A DNA stretch of 64,000 nt from positions 62,001 to 126,000 of the forward strand of contig CAVWLF010000008.1 in assembly GCA_963755815.1 (NCBI GenBank), read 5' to 3'. Source of the DNA: Palsa-506 sp963755815. GTDB taxonomy: Bacteria > Actinomycetota > Actinomycetes > Streptosporangiales > Streptosporangiaceae. Shown here one piece after another: positions 8,418 through 17,840 of this stretch. The notes below the pieces were generated by a model. It searched no databases, was not told where the DNA came from, and saw only the letters and a list, made by a program, of their open reading frames with translations. A program made the translations under genes and the position numbers. How positions within the stretch are numbered: the first letter of the stretch is position 1; every line of letters starts with the position of its first letter.

Positions 8418-8855
8418 ATGATCGGATCTCAGACTCCGACCACCGCCGAGCAGCTGCGCGGCGCCGGCCTGCGGGTGACAGCCGCCCGCGTCGCACTGCT
8501 CGAGACCGTCCGGGACGGTGATCACCTCGGCGTCGAGGCGATCACTTCCGGGGTGCGCGATCGTATCGGCCACGTCTCCGTGCAAGCCGTCTATGACGCC
8601 CTGCACGCGCTCACCGCGGCGGGGCTCCTGCGCCGCATCGAGCCGGCCGGCAGCCCGCCCCGGTTCGAGCGGCGCGTCGGGGACAACCACCACCACGTCG
8701 TGTGCCGGTCGTGCGGTGCCGTCGCTGACGTCGACTGCGCGGTCGGCGCCGCGCCGTGCCTCACCGCGTCCGATGACCATGGCTTCTCGATCGATGAGGC
8801 CCAGGTCATCTACTGGGGCCTGTGCCCCGGCTGTTCCACCGCCCGCAGTTCCTGA
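8418..8855 (+). CDS. furA: Fur-family peroxide-sensing repressor
   Basis: 145 residues with the Fur layout: a winged helix (LRGAGLRVTAARVALLETV ... VSVQAVYDALHALTAAGLL), then the metal-binding dimer domain with the HHHVVCRSCG segment and a C-terminal LCPGC pair. The four cysteines of the two CxxC pairs would hold structural zinc. It is 35 bp upstream of katG on the same strand, the classical actinobacterial furA-katG operon in which FurA represses both genes and is released by peroxide. The start at MIGSQTP (8418) follows the promoter described at 8381; an open frame reaching back to 8199 has no support. Confidence 0.93.
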   Translation: MIGSQTPTTAEQLRGAGLRVTAARVALLETVRDGDHLGVEAITSGVRDRIGHVSVQAVYDALHALTAAGLLRRIEPAGSPPRFERRVGDNHHHVVCRSCGAVADVDCAVGAAPCLTASDDHGFSIDEAQVIYWGLCPGCSTARSS

Positions 8856-8890
8856 GCACCGTAATCGGCCCCTAGTCCGGAAGGATTGCC

Positions 8891-11119
8891 ATGACCGAGA
8901 ACCACGATCCAGTAGTCACCGAAGGCGCGACCCCGGAGAGCGGCGAATGCCCGGTCGTGTCCGGACGGACGCACCCCACCATGGGTGACGCCAACCGTGA
9001 CTGGTGGCCGAACCGGCTCAACCTGAAGATCCTGGCCAAGAACCCCGCCGTGGCCAACCCGCTGGGCGACCGGTTCAGCTATGCCGAGGCGTTCAAGACC
9101 CTCGACCTCGCCGCCGTGAAGCGGGACATCGCGGAGGTGCTGACCAGCTCGCAGGACTGGTGGCCGGCTGACTTCGGCAACTACGGCCCGCTCATGATCC
9201 GGATGGCGTGGCACAGCGCGGGTACCTACCGGATCAGCGACGGCCGCGGCGGCGCGGGGGCCGGCCAGCAGCGCTTCGCGCCGCTCAACAGCTGGCCGGA
9301 CAACGTCAGCCTGGACAAGGCCCGCCGGCTGCTGTGGCCGGTTAAGAAGAAGTACGGCCAGAAGATCTCGTGGGCTGACCTCATCGTCCTCACCGGCAAC
9401 GTCGCGCTGGAGTCGATGGGCTTCAAGACCTTCGGCTTCGGCGGTGGCCGGGCGGACGTCTGGGAGCCGGACGCGGACGTCTACTGGGGTCCCGAGACGA
9501 CCTGGCTCGACGACGAGCGCTACACCGGCGACCGGGAGCTGCAGGAGCCCCTCGGCGCGGTCCAGATGGGTCTCATCTACGTCAATCCGCAGGGCCCCAA
9601 CGGCAACCCGGACCCGCTCGCCGCGGCCCGCGACATCCGCGAGACGTTCCGCCGGATGGCGATGAACGACGAGGAGACGGTCGCCCTGATCGCGGGCGGT
9701 CACACGTTCGGCAAGACCCACGGCGCGGGCCCGGATGACAACGTCGGCCCCGACCCCGAGGCGGCCCCGCTTGAGCAGCAGGGCCTTGGCTGGAAGAGCA
9801 CCTACGGCACCGGCAAGGGCGGCGACGCGATCACCAGCGGTCTCGAGGTGACCTGGACGAGCACGCCGGTGACATGGGACAACAGCTTCCTCGAGACCCT
9901 GTACGCCTACGAGTGGGAGCTGACCAGGAGCCCCGCGGGCGCGCACCAGTGGAAGCCCGCGGGCGACGCGGGCGCGGGTACCGTCCCCGACGCTCATGAC
10001 CGGTCCAAGAGCCACCCGCCGACGATGCTGACGACCGACCTCTCGCTCCGCGCGGACCCGGTCTACGAGCAGATCACGCGGCGCTTCCTGGCCAACCCCG
10101 CCGAGTTCGCGGATGCCTTCGCCCGGGCCTGGTTCAAGCTGACCCACCGCGACATGGGCCCGGTCGTGCGCTACCTCGGCCCGGAGGTCCCGGCCGAGAC
10201 GCTGCTGTGGCAGGACCCCATCCCCGCGGTGACGCACGAGCTCATCGACGCCGGGGACATCGCCTCGCTCAAGGCCCAGGTCCTCGCCTCGGGCCTGCCC
10301 GTGTCCCAGCTCGTGTCCACCGCGTGGGCGTCGGCCTCGTCCTTCCGCGGCAGCGACAAGCGCGGCGGCGGCAACGGTGCGCGCATCCGCCTTGAGCCGC
10401 AAAGCGGGTGGGAGGTCAACCACCCGGAGCAGCTGGCCACGGTGCTGCGCACCCTGGCCGGGATCCAGGCGGCGTTCAACGCCGCGCAGAGCGGCGGCAA
10501 GCAGGTCTCGCTCGCCGACCTGATCGTGCTCGCTGGTGGCGCGGCCGTCGAGCAGGCGGCCAGGGACGCCGGCTCCGACGTCGAGGTCCCCTTTACGCCG
10601 GGCCGCGCGGACGCATCGCAGGAACAGACCGACACCGAGTCGTTCGCCGCGCTGGAGCCGGTCGCCGACGGGTTCCGCAACTACCTCGGGAAGGGCAGCC
10701 GGCTGCCGGCTGAGTATCTGCTGCTCGACCGGGCGAACCTGCTGACCCTGAGCGCCCCCGAGATGACGGTCCTGGTCGGGGGTCTCCGGGTGCTGGGCGC
10801 GAACTACCAGCAGTCGCCGCTCGGCGTCTTCACCACCGCCCCCGGGTCGCTGACCAACGACTTTTTCGTCAACCTGCTCGACATGGCCACGACGTGGCAG
10901 GCGACGTCCGGGGACGCGAACACGTTCGAGGGCCGCGACCGGGCCACCGGCCAGGTCAAGTGGACTGGCAGCCGGGCCGACCTCGCCTTCGGGTCGAACT
11001 CCGAGCTGCGCGCGCTCGCCGAGGTCTACGCCAGCGATGACGCGAGGGAGAAGTTCACCCGCGACTTCGTCGCGGCGTGGGACAAGGTGATGAACCTCGA
11101 CCGGTTCGACCTGTCCTGA
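8891..11119 (+). CDS. katG: Catalase-peroxidase
   Basis: 742 residues, the full family length. The haem pocket residues Arg104, Trp107 and His108 (IRMAWHSAGTYR), the Trp107-Tyr230-Met256 adduct residues (LIYVNPQGPNG and FRRMAMNDEE) and the proximal His271 (AGGHTFGKTHG) are all present. Ser316 in DAITSGLEV corresponds to the residue altered in isoniazid-resistant Mycobacterium tuberculosis. KatG degrades hydrogen peroxide and has broad peroxidase activity in the cytoplasm. An AAGGA ribosome site precedes the ATG. It is co-transcribed with furA and ends at a strong palindrome. Confidence 0.97.
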   Translation: MTENHDPVVTEGATPESGECPVVSGRTHPTMGDANRDWWPNRLNLKILAKNPAVANPLGDRFSYAEAFKTLDLAAVKRDIAEVLTSSQDWWPADFGNYGPLMIRMAWHSAGTYRISDGRGGAGAGQQRFAPLNSWPDNVSLDKARRLLWPVKKKYGQKISWADLIVLTGNVALESMGFKTFGFGGGRADVWEPDADVYWGPETTWLDDERYTGDRELQEPLGAVQMGLIYVNPQGPNGNPDPLAAARDIRETFRRMAMNDEETVALIAGGHTFGKTHGAGPDDNVGPDPEAAPLEQQGLGWKSTYGTGKGGDAITSGLEVTWTSTPVTWDNSFLETLYAYEWELTRSPAGAHQWKPAGDAGAGTVPDAHDRSKSHPPTMLTTDLSLRADPVYEQITRRFLANPAEFADAFARAWFKLTHRDMGPVVRYLGPEVPAETLLWQDPIPAVTHELIDAGDIASLKAQVLASGLPVSQLVSTAWASASSFRGSDKRGGGNGARIRLEPQSGWEVNHPEQLATVLRTLAGIQAAFNAAQSGGKQVSLADLIVLAGGAAVEQAARDAGSDVEVPFTPGRADASQEQTDTESFAALEPVADGFRNYLGKGSRLPAEYLLLDRANLLTLSAPEMTVLVGGLRVLGANYQQSPLGVFTTAPGSLTNDFFVNLLDMATTWQATSGDANTFEGRDRATGQVKWTGSRADLAFGSNSELRALAEVYASDDAREKFTRDFVAAWDKVMNLDRFDLS

Positions 11120-11128
11120 TCAGGATGT

Positions 11129-11156
11129 CCGGGCCGGCCCGCGCGGGCCGGCCCGG
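11129..11156. terminator. GC palindrome between convergent genes
   Basis: A perfect 28-bp palindrome of C/G only (arms of about 12 bp around CGCG) lies 10 bp after the katG stop and ends against the stop codon of the convergent small membrane protein gene. It would form a hairpin in either transcript. No T-tract follows, as is common in high-GC actinobacteria. Confidence 0.6.
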
Positions 11157-11381
11157 CTAGCGATACCCCGCGATCATCAGGACAATGACCACGGCTAGCG
11201 CAGCGGCCGCGAGGACCAGGATTACCGTACCGGCGCGCACCACGACCCGGGCCTCGCGTACGTTGCACAGCAAGTACCACGACGACCTTCTGGGCCGGCG
11301 ATAGCCGGGGGGAGGATCGTGCAGCACAATCGGCTTGGCCCGGCCGCCGCCGCCGCCCCGCGGGCCACCGAGCCAGACCAT
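11157..11381 (-). CDS. Small membrane protein (74 aa)
   Basis: The start MVWLGGPRGG at 11381 is chosen because GGGAGG lies 6 bp upstream; an upstream in-frame start at 11468 has no such site. The N-terminal 45 residues are glycine/arginine/proline-rich. The C-terminal 25 residues form one hydrophobic helix (VILVLAAAALAVVIVLMIAG) ending YR. This suggests a single-span inner membrane protein with a basic cytoplasmic N-terminus. No family recognised. Confidence 0.5.
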   Translation of the reverse strand: MVWLGGPRGGGGGRAKPIVLHDPPPGYRRPRRSSWYLLCNVREARVVVRAGTVILVLAAAALAVVIVLMIAGYR

Positions 11382-11617
11382 CACGCCTCCCAGCTGCTTC
11401 TGCGGCCAGCCTACCGCTGTCCAGAACGCTGGGAGCAGGCCGCGGCCGACACATTCTGGCCAGGTCATTAAGGTCGTGTCCTGACCGGCGACCGGGCTTT
11501 CGCCAAGGATTAACCCCGGCGCTCGGTTATGCGAGAAAGGTGCCTTTCCCGGGCGAACGGCGACAGCGACCGGCCGGCTTCCCGGCGTGGTCCGGGGCTA
11601 ACTGCGGGGCGCGGGCG

Positions 11618-11845
11618 TTAGCGGGGCGGCTCCTCCACATAGCGGCGCTGCTCGTACACCTGCGCCGATGCCCTGGTCCGCCGCCGCGACACGAGGAGCC
11701 AGATCGATATGGCCAGGCAGACCACGCCTGCGATGATCAGGATCACGCCGATGGCATTGAGGTCGACGTACTTGGGCGTCCAGGTAACCGCGAATCGGAG
11801 AATCGCGCCGATGGCGATCAGCGCGATGCTCCCGCCGATAGTCAT
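11618..11845 (-). CDS. DUF6458-like small membrane protein
   Basis: 75 residues with two membrane helices (IGGSIALIAIGAILRFAV and AIGVILIIAGVVCLAISIWL) separated by a short VTWTPKYVDLN loop, then a basic tail (SRRRTR). This layout matches the actinobacterial DUF6458 family. The start MTIGGSIALI at 11845 has GGAGG 9 bp upstream; longer frames up to 11977 run through the tandem duplication at 11961. Function unknown; relatives are common in stress-related regions. Confidence 0.65.
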   Translation of the reverse strand: MTIGGSIALIAIGAILRFAVTWTPKYVDLNAIGVILIIAGVVCLAISIWLLVSRRRTRASAQVYEQRRYVEEPPR

Positions 11846-11960
11846 GACAATGACCTCCACTTGCATCAGACCACCGGTAATGTGGTCGCCGGCCAGATGG
11901 CTCAGCCGGGCCGCCGGGGCCTCGGCACGGGTACTAGTTTCCTTTACTTTCCGCTTGGCG

Positions 11961-12000
11961 GCATGATCACGCCCCATTAAGCATGATCACGCCCCATTAG
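11961..12000. repeat. 20-bp tandem duplication
   Basis: GCATGATCACGCCCCATTA occurs twice head to tail (11961-11979 and 11981-11999) with one separating base each. It lies upstream of the DUF6458-like gene. It looks like replication slippage and is one of several such duplications in this window. Confidence 0.9.
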
Positions 12001-12074
12001 GATAGCGAGCCGCGATGCTGGCCGGTCATCGCGGTCGCCAGGGCGCCGCCGCGCTTCTCCAGGCCGATGCCGCG

Positions 12075-12665
12075 CTAGCCCGTGCTAGCGAGCCCGAAGC
12101 GGTCGGCTACGGCCCGCGGCACCTGCGTGAGCGGATTCCGGGCCACCTGCAGGCTGGCCAGCACGGGCATTTCGGCCAGCCAGCCCGGCAGCGCGCTGAT
12201 CTTGTTACCGGACAGGAAGAGAGTGGTCAGCCCGCTCAGCCCGGCGAGGCTGGCCGGTACCTCGGTGAACTGGTTGTCGTGCAGGTACAAGGTGGCGAGC
12301 CCGGTCAGGCTGGCCATGCTCGGCGGCAGCGACGTAAGCCGGTTGCCCTGGGCGTCAAGGCGGGTGAGCTGGGTCAGCTCGCCGATGCGGTCGGGCAGCT
12401 CCGGTAGCTCATTGTCCGCGAGATTCAGCCAGGTCAGGCCGGTCAGCTGGCCGATATTCTCCGGCACTGCGCGGAGGCAGTTCAGGTAGAGGTGGAGTTC
12501 CTTCAGGTAGGTCATATCCCAGACCTGGTCGGGAATCGCGCGGAGCGAGCAGCCATGGAGGTCCAGTTCGGGCGTCCGCCATCTCGCGACGCTCTCGATC
12601 CGGTCCTCGGGCGGGTAGTAGGCCGTCACGCTATCCCAGTACGGGTCTGAACTCTCGTCGCTCAT
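12075..12665 (-). CDS. Leucine-rich repeat protein
   Basis: 196 residues. From about residue 40 to the end there are six to seven copies of the LRR unit (LxxLxLxxNxLxxLPxxIGxL), for example LTRLDAQGNRLTSLPPSM and LTTLFLSGNKISALPGWL. The 23-residue spacing and LPxxI pattern fit the bacterial 'typical/SDS22-like' type. There is no signal peptide or membrane segment, so it is predicted cytosolic. LRR domains bind proteins; the partner is unknown. The start MSDESSD at 12665 has GGAGGAG upstream; an in-frame start at 12704 is less likely. Confidence 0.85.
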   Translation of the reverse strand: MSDESSDPYWDSVTAYYPPEDRIESVARWRTPELDLHGCSLRAIPDQVWDMTYLKELHLYLNCLRAVPENIGQLTGLTWLNLADNELPELPDRIGELTQLTRLDAQGNRLTSLPPSMASLTGLATLYLHDNQFTEVPASLAGLSGLTTLFLSGNKISALPGWLAEMPVLASLQVARNPLTQVPRAVADRFGLASTG

Positions 12666-12776
12666 GCAGATCTCCTCCCACCCGCAGGTCTCCTCCCGCC
12701 GCACGGCACACCGCCAGTCTTACCGTGCGCCGCCGCGCGCGACTGCGCCGGGCCGGGGTCCTGGGGATGGGACACA

Positions 12777-13745
12777 ATGAAGGCCATGACATTGCGCACG
12801 GCCTTCACGAAGCTGTTCTCGCTGCAGCACCCGATCGTGCTGGCGCCGATGGGCGGATCGGCCGGCGGCGCCCTGGCCGCGGCGGTCTCCGAGGGCGGCG
12901 GGCTGGGACTGGTCGGCGGCGGGCGGGGGGACCCGGCCTGGCTGGACCGTGAGCTGGCCATCGTGGCGGAGCGCACGGCCCGACCCTGGGGAGTCGGCTT
13001 CCAGGCCTGGGCCGCTGACGTGAGCACGGTCGAGCGCGCGCTAGCCCGGCGGCCGAGGGCGGTGATGCTGTCCTTCGGGAACCCCAGGCCCTTCATCCCG
13101 TCCATCCGCCGGGCGGGTGCGGCACTTATCATCCAGGTCACGGACCTTGACGAGGCCAAGCAGGCGATCGAGGCCGGGGCCGATGTCATCGTGGCGCAGG
13201 GCGCCGATGCGGGCGGGCATGGCGGGAGTCCAGGGCGGTCCACGTTCTCCTTCGTGCCGGTGGTGGCTGACCTCGCGGCTCCGGTGCCGGTCCTGGCCGC
13301 GGGCGGAATCGCCGATGGGCGGGGCGTAGCGGCGGCCCTGGCTCTGGGCGCCGCCGGAGCCCTGATCGGGACCCGGTTCCAGGTCACCGCCGAAGCGCTG
13401 GTTGACCCCTCGGTGACCAAGGCGATCATCGCGGGACGCGGCGAGGACACCGAACGCAGCACGATCCTGGACATCGCCCGAGGTGCCCCGTGGCCGTCCA
13501 GATACCCGGCCCGCGCCCTCCGGCACCCGTTCGTGCAGCAGTGGCAAGGCCGCGAAGACCAGCTGGCCGCGGACAGTGGCGCCCGGCGAGCCTACTCCGA
13601 AGCAGTCGCGGCCGGCGACCTGCCTGCCGACCCGGTCTGGGCTAGTGAGGCGATCGACCTCATCACCGACCTGAGGCCCGCGGCCGATCTCGTCGGCACC
13701 CTGGCCACCGAGGCAGCGGAAGCGCTGGCCCGATTGAGCGCCTGA
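12777..13745 (+). CDS. Nitronate monooxygenase-like FMN protein
   Basis: 322 residues. Family motifs: LQHPIVLAPMGG near the start, GADVIVAQGADAGGHGG with the catalytic His region, PVLAAGGIADGRGVAAAL for FMN phosphate and GALIGTRF. It diverges clearly from the family member at 1363-2313 and may use another substrate (family members include enoyl-reductase-like and 2-nitropropane dioxygenase-like enzymes). ATG codons at 12777 and 12786 are both possible. It is divergent from the LRR gene and stands alone. Confidence 0.85.
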   Translation: MKAMTLRTAFTKLFSLQHPIVLAPMGGSAGGALAAAVSEGGGLGLVGGGRGDPAWLDRELAIVAERTARPWGVGFQAWAADVSTVERALARRPRAVMLSFGNPRPFIPSIRRAGAALIIQVTDLDEAKQAIEAGADVIVAQGADAGGHGGSPGRSTFSFVPVVADLAAPVPVLAAGGIADGRGVAAALALGAAGALIGTRFQVTAEALVDPSVTKAIIAGRGEDTERSTILDIARGAPWPSRYPARALRHPFVQQWQGREDQLAADSGARRAYSEAVAAGDLPADPVWASEAIDLITDLRPAADLVGTLATEAAEALARLSA

Positions 13746-13868
13746 ACGCGGCCCGGCCGGAACATCACGGCGATATCGAGACGCCCGCGCCGCCCCGGCG
13801 CGTGCCGCCAGTGCGCGTTGTTGCTGTTGTGCCTTCCCTGCGGGCCTGCCGGGTCGCACAATGGTGCG

Positions 13869-14450
13869 ATGACGGATGGGCAGATGGTGGCGGCGTGCCC
13901 GCAGTGCGGTAGTTCGGCTGCGGTGCATTCGATCGGTGAGCTCGCGGCGATGGCCAGGAGCCAGCTAGGGCAGGCTCAGCCGGGGCCGCAGCCGGGATGG
14001 GCAGCCGAGCCGCAAGCCGGGCCCGTGCCGGGGTGGGCGGCGCAGCCGCAAGCCGGGCCGGTGCCGGGGTGGGCGGCGCAGCCGCAGGCCGGGCCGGTGC
14101 CGGGAAGCTGGTCAGGCCGCAGCGGCGGCTTCGACGGCACGGTCGATGGGCTGGAGCAGGCGGTCACCGATGTCGCGCTGGGCGCGGCGGCGCGGTTCAT
14201 CGGCCGGGCGGTCAGCCGCCGCCTACAGCGGGCCGTCAGTGAGCGCGTGCCGCCGGCCGCTGCGGCTGGCCGCGACGCGGTGCTCCGCGAGCAGGTGGCC
14301 ATCGCCGAGCGCTATCCCGGTATCCGCGCCTGTCTTACCGATTCGGTGATCTTCCTGGCCGGGGGCAGCCGGGTACTGCCGATGCCCAGCATCAGCCACC
14401 TCACCCTGCAGCAGGCCGATGCGCTGGTCGCGCAGCTCCAGGCGGGCTGA
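13869..14450 (+). CDS. Zinc-ribbon protein with Pro/Gly/Ala repeats, unknown function
   Basis: 193 residues starting at MTDGQMVAACPQCG. The N-terminus has one CPQCG half-ribbon. Residues about 40-80 are three copies of a 12-residue repeat (GWAAQPQAGPVP). The C-terminal half is helical with an amphipathic RFIGRAVSRRLQRAV segment and a well-formed end (DSVIFLAGGSRVLPMPS, then a helix LTLQQADALVAQL). No membrane helix. No known family recognised. The repeat linker probably separates the ribbon from the C-terminal domain. Confidence 0.6.
   Translation: MTDGQMVAACPQCGSSAAVHSIGELAAMARSQLGQAQPGPQPGWAAEPQAGPVPGWAAQPQAGPVPGWAAQPQAGPVPGSWSGRSGGFDGTVDGLEQAVTDVALGAAARFIGRAVSRRLQRAVSERVPPAAAAGRDAVLREQVAIAERYPGIRACLTDSVIFLAGGSRVLPMPSISHLTLQQADALVAQLQAG
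13994..14101. repeat. Three 36-bp in-frame tandem repeats
   Basis: Three 36-bp units encode the 12-residue GWAAQPQAGPVP repeat in the gene at 13869-14450. Units two and three differ at a single base; the first has diverged further. Confidence 0.85.
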
Positions 14451-14488
14451 GGCCCCCCGCTCGAGCCGGGCGGCTTCTGTTCGCTGAG

Positions 14489-14529
14489 ATACGTCGACCC
14501 GCCGCCAGCTCGGCGGCGGGTCGACGTAT
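14489..14529. terminator. Bidirectional terminator hairpin
   Basis: An 18-bp perfect stem (from ATACGTCGACCCGCCGCC) with a 5-base loop AGCTC sits between two convergent genes ending at 14450 (+) and 14592 (-). It should end both transcripts. Confidence 0.85.
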
Positions 14530-14591
14530 TACTGACGGTCTGATCGCGGGCAAGGCCGCTGGCCGGGACCAGACCTGCGGCCCACGGGCGC

Positions 14592-15080
14592 TCAGTTGCC
14601 GTCGGCGAGCTCGGAGGCCAGTTCCTTCTCGTCTTCCTCGGACAGCGAGGTCTTGAGCAGCGTCCCGCCGAAGGGACCCATGGCCTCAGCGAACTTGTCC
14701 TCGGTGATCTTCGAGGCCATGACCACGACCGCGGCAGTGCCCGGCTTGAGCATGTCCTGCACCTGCGCCCGGAACTGGTCATTGACCCCGGTCTTGCCCA
14801 GCTTCCCGAACAGCGCGCCCATCGCGCCGCCCAGCAGCAGGCCGACCCCCGGAACGAAGAACAGCAGCCCGATCAGCATTCCCCACAGCGCCCCGGACGC
14901 AGCGGACACCCCGACGATCTTCTGCGGGGTCTCGACGTGGCTCTTCCCGTCGGCGTCCACCGTCACGATCGCCAGGCCGCTGAGGGTGACCACGAAGTCC
15001 TTGTTCAGCGCCATGACCTGGTTGTATGCACCAGTGGCGGTGGCCGGGCTGTCGTAGCCAATCACAATTAGTTCAGACAC
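14592..15080 (-). CDS. DUF1269-family membrane protein
   Basis: 162 residues. N-terminal alpha/beta segment (ELIVIGYDSPATATGAYNQVMAL) followed by DFVVTLSGLAIVTVDADGKSHV, then a glycine-rich hydrophobic hairpin (WGMLIGLLFFVPGVGLLLGGAMGALFG), then a helical C-terminal domain ending KTSLSEEDEKEL. This is the DUF1269 layout. A paralogue with the same plan is at 23842-24336. The glycine-rich hairpin resembles glycine-zipper membrane segments. Function unknown; relatives are often stress-induced. Single gene ending at the terminator at 14489. Confidence 0.8.
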   Translation of the reverse strand: MSELIVIGYDSPATATGAYNQVMALNKDFVVTLSGLAIVTVDADGKSHVETPQKIVGVSAASGALWGMLIGLLFFVPGVGLLLGGAMGALFGKLGKTGVNDQFRAQVQDMLKPGTAAVVVMASKITEDKFAEAMGPFGGTLLKTSLSEEDEKELASELADGN

Positions 15081-15227
15081 GGCATCTCCTTCTTTGACGC
15101 GGATCTTCCGCGACGCACCACACTAACGTGGGCTCAGGCGCATAGGAAGTCCGAGGCGGTGCCGGGATGACCAACAGCGGCGGGATGCCCCTCGCAGCCC
15201 GGGTGACCAGCAGCAGGCTCGCGGCGC

Positions 15228-17840
15228 TCAGATCAGTCCGCTGGCCTGCCCGGCGGCGGTCGCCTCCCGGCGTGAGCTCACATCGAGCTTCCGGTAGATG
15301 CTCTTCAGGTGCGTCTTGAGGGTGTTCTCGGAGACAAAGAGCGCCGAGGCGATCTCCCGGTTGGTGAGGCGGCTCTGCAGGTATCGCAGCACTGTGACCT
15401 CACGGGCGGTTAGCTGCCTGGCCGAGGCCGCCGCGGAGGCGCTGGGCCGCGGGGGAGCGATGCCCATATCGCGATTCGCCATCGTGGCCAGGTCATCCGC
15501 GTAGATAGCGAGTTGCCCGTCCGGGGAGAAGGATTCGAGCAGGACCGGGACGGCCGCGCCCTGCTCCAGGATCGTGCGGGAAAAGCCCTCGGGCTGGGCC
15601 AGCAGCAATGCGCTTCGCATGCTGGCCCGGGCCGCGCCCGGATCGTGGGTGAATTCCGCCAGGGCGCGGAGCACACCCCATTCGACGCGTTCCCGGATCG
15701 TTCCGGCGCCGCTCAGCGCATCCGTGAGCTCCGCCGCCAGACTCAGCTGGCCTTGCGTGACGGCCAGCCTCGCGCGCAGCAGCGTCGCCTCCATCCGGTC
15801 CGGCAGCTGCGGGACCAATTGCGCCCCTCGCTCCGGCGCGAAGACGATGGCCTGGCGAAGTTCCTCCAGCGCGAACTCGGCCCGGAGGGCGGGTGACGGC
15901 GACCGGAACACTACCTTGGCTTCGGTCAGGTAGGCGGCAGCGGCAGTTTCGTCGCCCCGGGCCGTGGCCAGCCTGGCCAGCCAGCGGGAGGCCAGGCTCT
16001 GCAGGACCGTCCGCCCGTTCATCTGAGCCTGCGCCTCAGCCGCGGTCAGCAGCTGCTCAGCGGTCTTGAGCTCCCCGCTCTCAATGCTGAGGGCGGCTTC
16101 GACCACGCTGGCCACGATGGCGCCGAGGCTGTTGTGCGCACCGTACTCCGGCGCCCGCTCCAGCACTTGCGCGGCCATCCGCCGCGCGGTCGTCAGCTCG
16201 CCTTCCTGCAGCGCCGTCCATGCCCGGAGCGCGGGCCGGGTGAGATTCTCCAGGATCGGATGGTCCAGCGGCCCGGCGGGCTCGGCCAGCGACGCCCTGG
16301 CATGGGGCAGGTCTCCGGCGCTCATATACGCGAGGACGCGCAGGGCCGGCAGCACGGCCAGCACCGGATGGTAGCGGCTCGCCTCCCGGATCGCGTCCGC
16401 GGCCAGCTGGCTGTGCCGCAGTGCCTGCTCCGGGTGGCCACGGCCGAGGTACTGCTCCATTTGCACCGCGTGCAGCAATCCCCGCAGGGAGAAATCGGGA
16501 TCAGGATGGGCCTGAGCCAGCCGGGTAAGCCATTCTTCGGCCTCTGGCCGCCCGGAGACGGCGAGTTCGGCAACGAACAGCAGGAGCTGTTCGGGGTCGT
16601 CGAACACGGCATTCGCACCATACTCACGCAGCCAGGCCCGCACGGCCACGTTTGATACCCGGCAATCCGCGACATTGAGTGATGTCAGCAGGTTTTTCGT
16701 GACGATTTCCGCGGCTCGCCGGGTGTCGCCGGTCATGGTGGCCAGCCGCAACGCGGCCAGGTGGTCGCCGCGTTCCTCCAGCGCCCGGATCGCCCGTTCG
16801 TGCACCTTCCGGGGCAAGTCTCCGCCCAGGGACATGAGCCTGGCGCGCAGGAACGTCCGGAACAGGCGATGGAAGCGGTAGCGCTCTTCCACGTCGCCGA
16901 CCTGCACCACGAATAGGTCGGCCGATACCAGCTCCTCCAGCCGCGCGGGCGCGGCTGGATCATCGGTCACGGCCTCGCAGAGCGCCACGTCGAACTCGTC
17001 GAGCACGGCGATCATGGTGATGAAGTCGACGAACTCTGCGGATAGCTGCTCGAGAACCTCGTCGACGAGATAGACGCTCATGGCCCTCGTGGTCGACGCG
17101 AAGGCATCGATAGTGCGCCCATGGTCATCGGAATGATGCAAGGCCATGGCGGCCAGCTGGAGGCCAGCGGGCCACCCCTCGGTGAGGGCATGCAGGCGAT
17201 CGAGGTGACCGGCCTCGAGGGGGACCCCGGCCAGGGCGAACATCGCGGCTGTCTCGTCTTGCGAGAAGGCCAGGTCTTCGCCGCGAAGCTCGAGTAGCCC
17301 GCCGCTGATCCTGAGCCTGGCCAGCGAGAACGCAGGATCCCGGCGACTGCCCAGGATGAGGCGCACATGCGGCGGGAGCGCCTGGAGCAGGGAGAGCAGC
17401 ATCCGCTGTGTCGATCTGGCGAACTGAATGTCGTCGATGACGATGGCCCCCGGATGCTCGAGGCCGGCCAGGTCGTTCCCCAGCGAGGTAACTAGCTGAC
17501 GCTGTGCGTCGGGGCTGCGCTCGAGGATGAGGGCGGCGTCGTATCCGGCTTGCGGCCATCGGGACGTCACGGCTGTGATCAGGCCGGACCAGAACTGCGC
17601 GGGCTCGCTATCCGACTCATCACAGGACAGCCACGCCACGTCCGCGTCGGTCGACGTCGCCCATTCGGCCAGCGTGGTGGTCTTACCGAAGCCGGCCGGA
17701 GCCACCAGCAGAACGAACCGCTGGGCGGAACGCTCGATCCGCTCGGTGAGCGGCGTTCGCCCCACCCGGGGCCCTACCGGCCGCGGGATGGTCAGCTTGC
17801 CCGTGGGTACGGCCAAATCCGGCACGACGCGTGAGGACAT
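15228..17840 (-). CDS. MalT-like LuxR-family ATP-dependent transcriptional regulator
   Basis: About 870 residues from MSSRVVPDLAVP (an in-frame start at 17900 is also possible; neither has a strong ribosome site). The order is that of the MalT/LAL family: a short TKLTIPRP-like opening, P-loop APAGFGKTT at residues 47-54, Walker B IVIDDIQFA, sensor segment LILGSRRDPAF, a long tetratricopeptide-like helical middle, and a C-terminal LuxR helix-turn-helix in the last 65 residues (LTAREVTVLRYLQSRLTNREIA). Such proteins oligomerise with ATP and an inducer and activate promoters. Its N-terminus faces the divergent truncated homologue at 18136. The inducer is unknown. Confidence 0.9.
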   Translation of the reverse strand: MSSRVVPDLAVPTGKLTIPRPVGPRVGRTPLTERIERSAQRFVLLVAPAGFGKTTTLAEWATSTDADVAWLSCDESDSEPAQFWSGLITAVTSRWPQAGYDAALILERSPDAQRQLVTSLGNDLAGLEHPGAIVIDDIQFARSTQRMLLSLLQALPPHVRLILGSRRDPAFSLARLRISGGLLELRGEDLAFSQDETAAMFALAGVPLEAGHLDRLHALTEGWPAGLQLAAMALHHSDDHGRTIDAFASTTRAMSVYLVDEVLEQLSAEFVDFITMIAVLDEFDVALCEAVTDDPAAPARLEELVSADLFVVQVGDVEERYRFHRLFRTFLRARLMSLGGDLPRKVHERAIRALEERGDHLAALRLATMTGDTRRAAEIVTKNLLTSLNVADCRVSNVAVRAWLREYGANAVFDDPEQLLLFVAELAVSGRPEAEEWLTRLAQAHPDPDFSLRGLLHAVQMEQYLGRGHPEQALRHSQLAADAIREASRYHPVLAVLPALRVLAYMSAGDLPHARASLAEPAGPLDHPILENLTRPALRAWTALQEGELTTARRMAAQVLERAPEYGAHNSLGAIVASVVEAALSIESGELKTAEQLLTAAEAQAQMNGRTVLQSLASRWLARLATARGDETAAAAYLTEAKVVFRSPSPALRAEFALEELRQAIVFAPERGAQLVPQLPDRMEATLLRARLAVTQGQLSLAAELTDALSGAGTIRERVEWGVLRALAEFTHDPGAARASMRSALLLAQPEGFSRTILEQGAAVPVLLESFSPDGQLAIYADDLATMANRDMGIAPPRPSASAAASARQLTAREVTVLRYLQSRLTNREIASALFVSENTLKTHLKSIYRKLDVSSRREATAAGQASGLI

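Noticed and set aside
8810..10423. 537-codon frame on the minus strand across katG
   Set aside because: Shadow of katG: the opposite strand has all catalase-peroxidase motifs, while this frame is Arg/Val/Gly-rich without domains.
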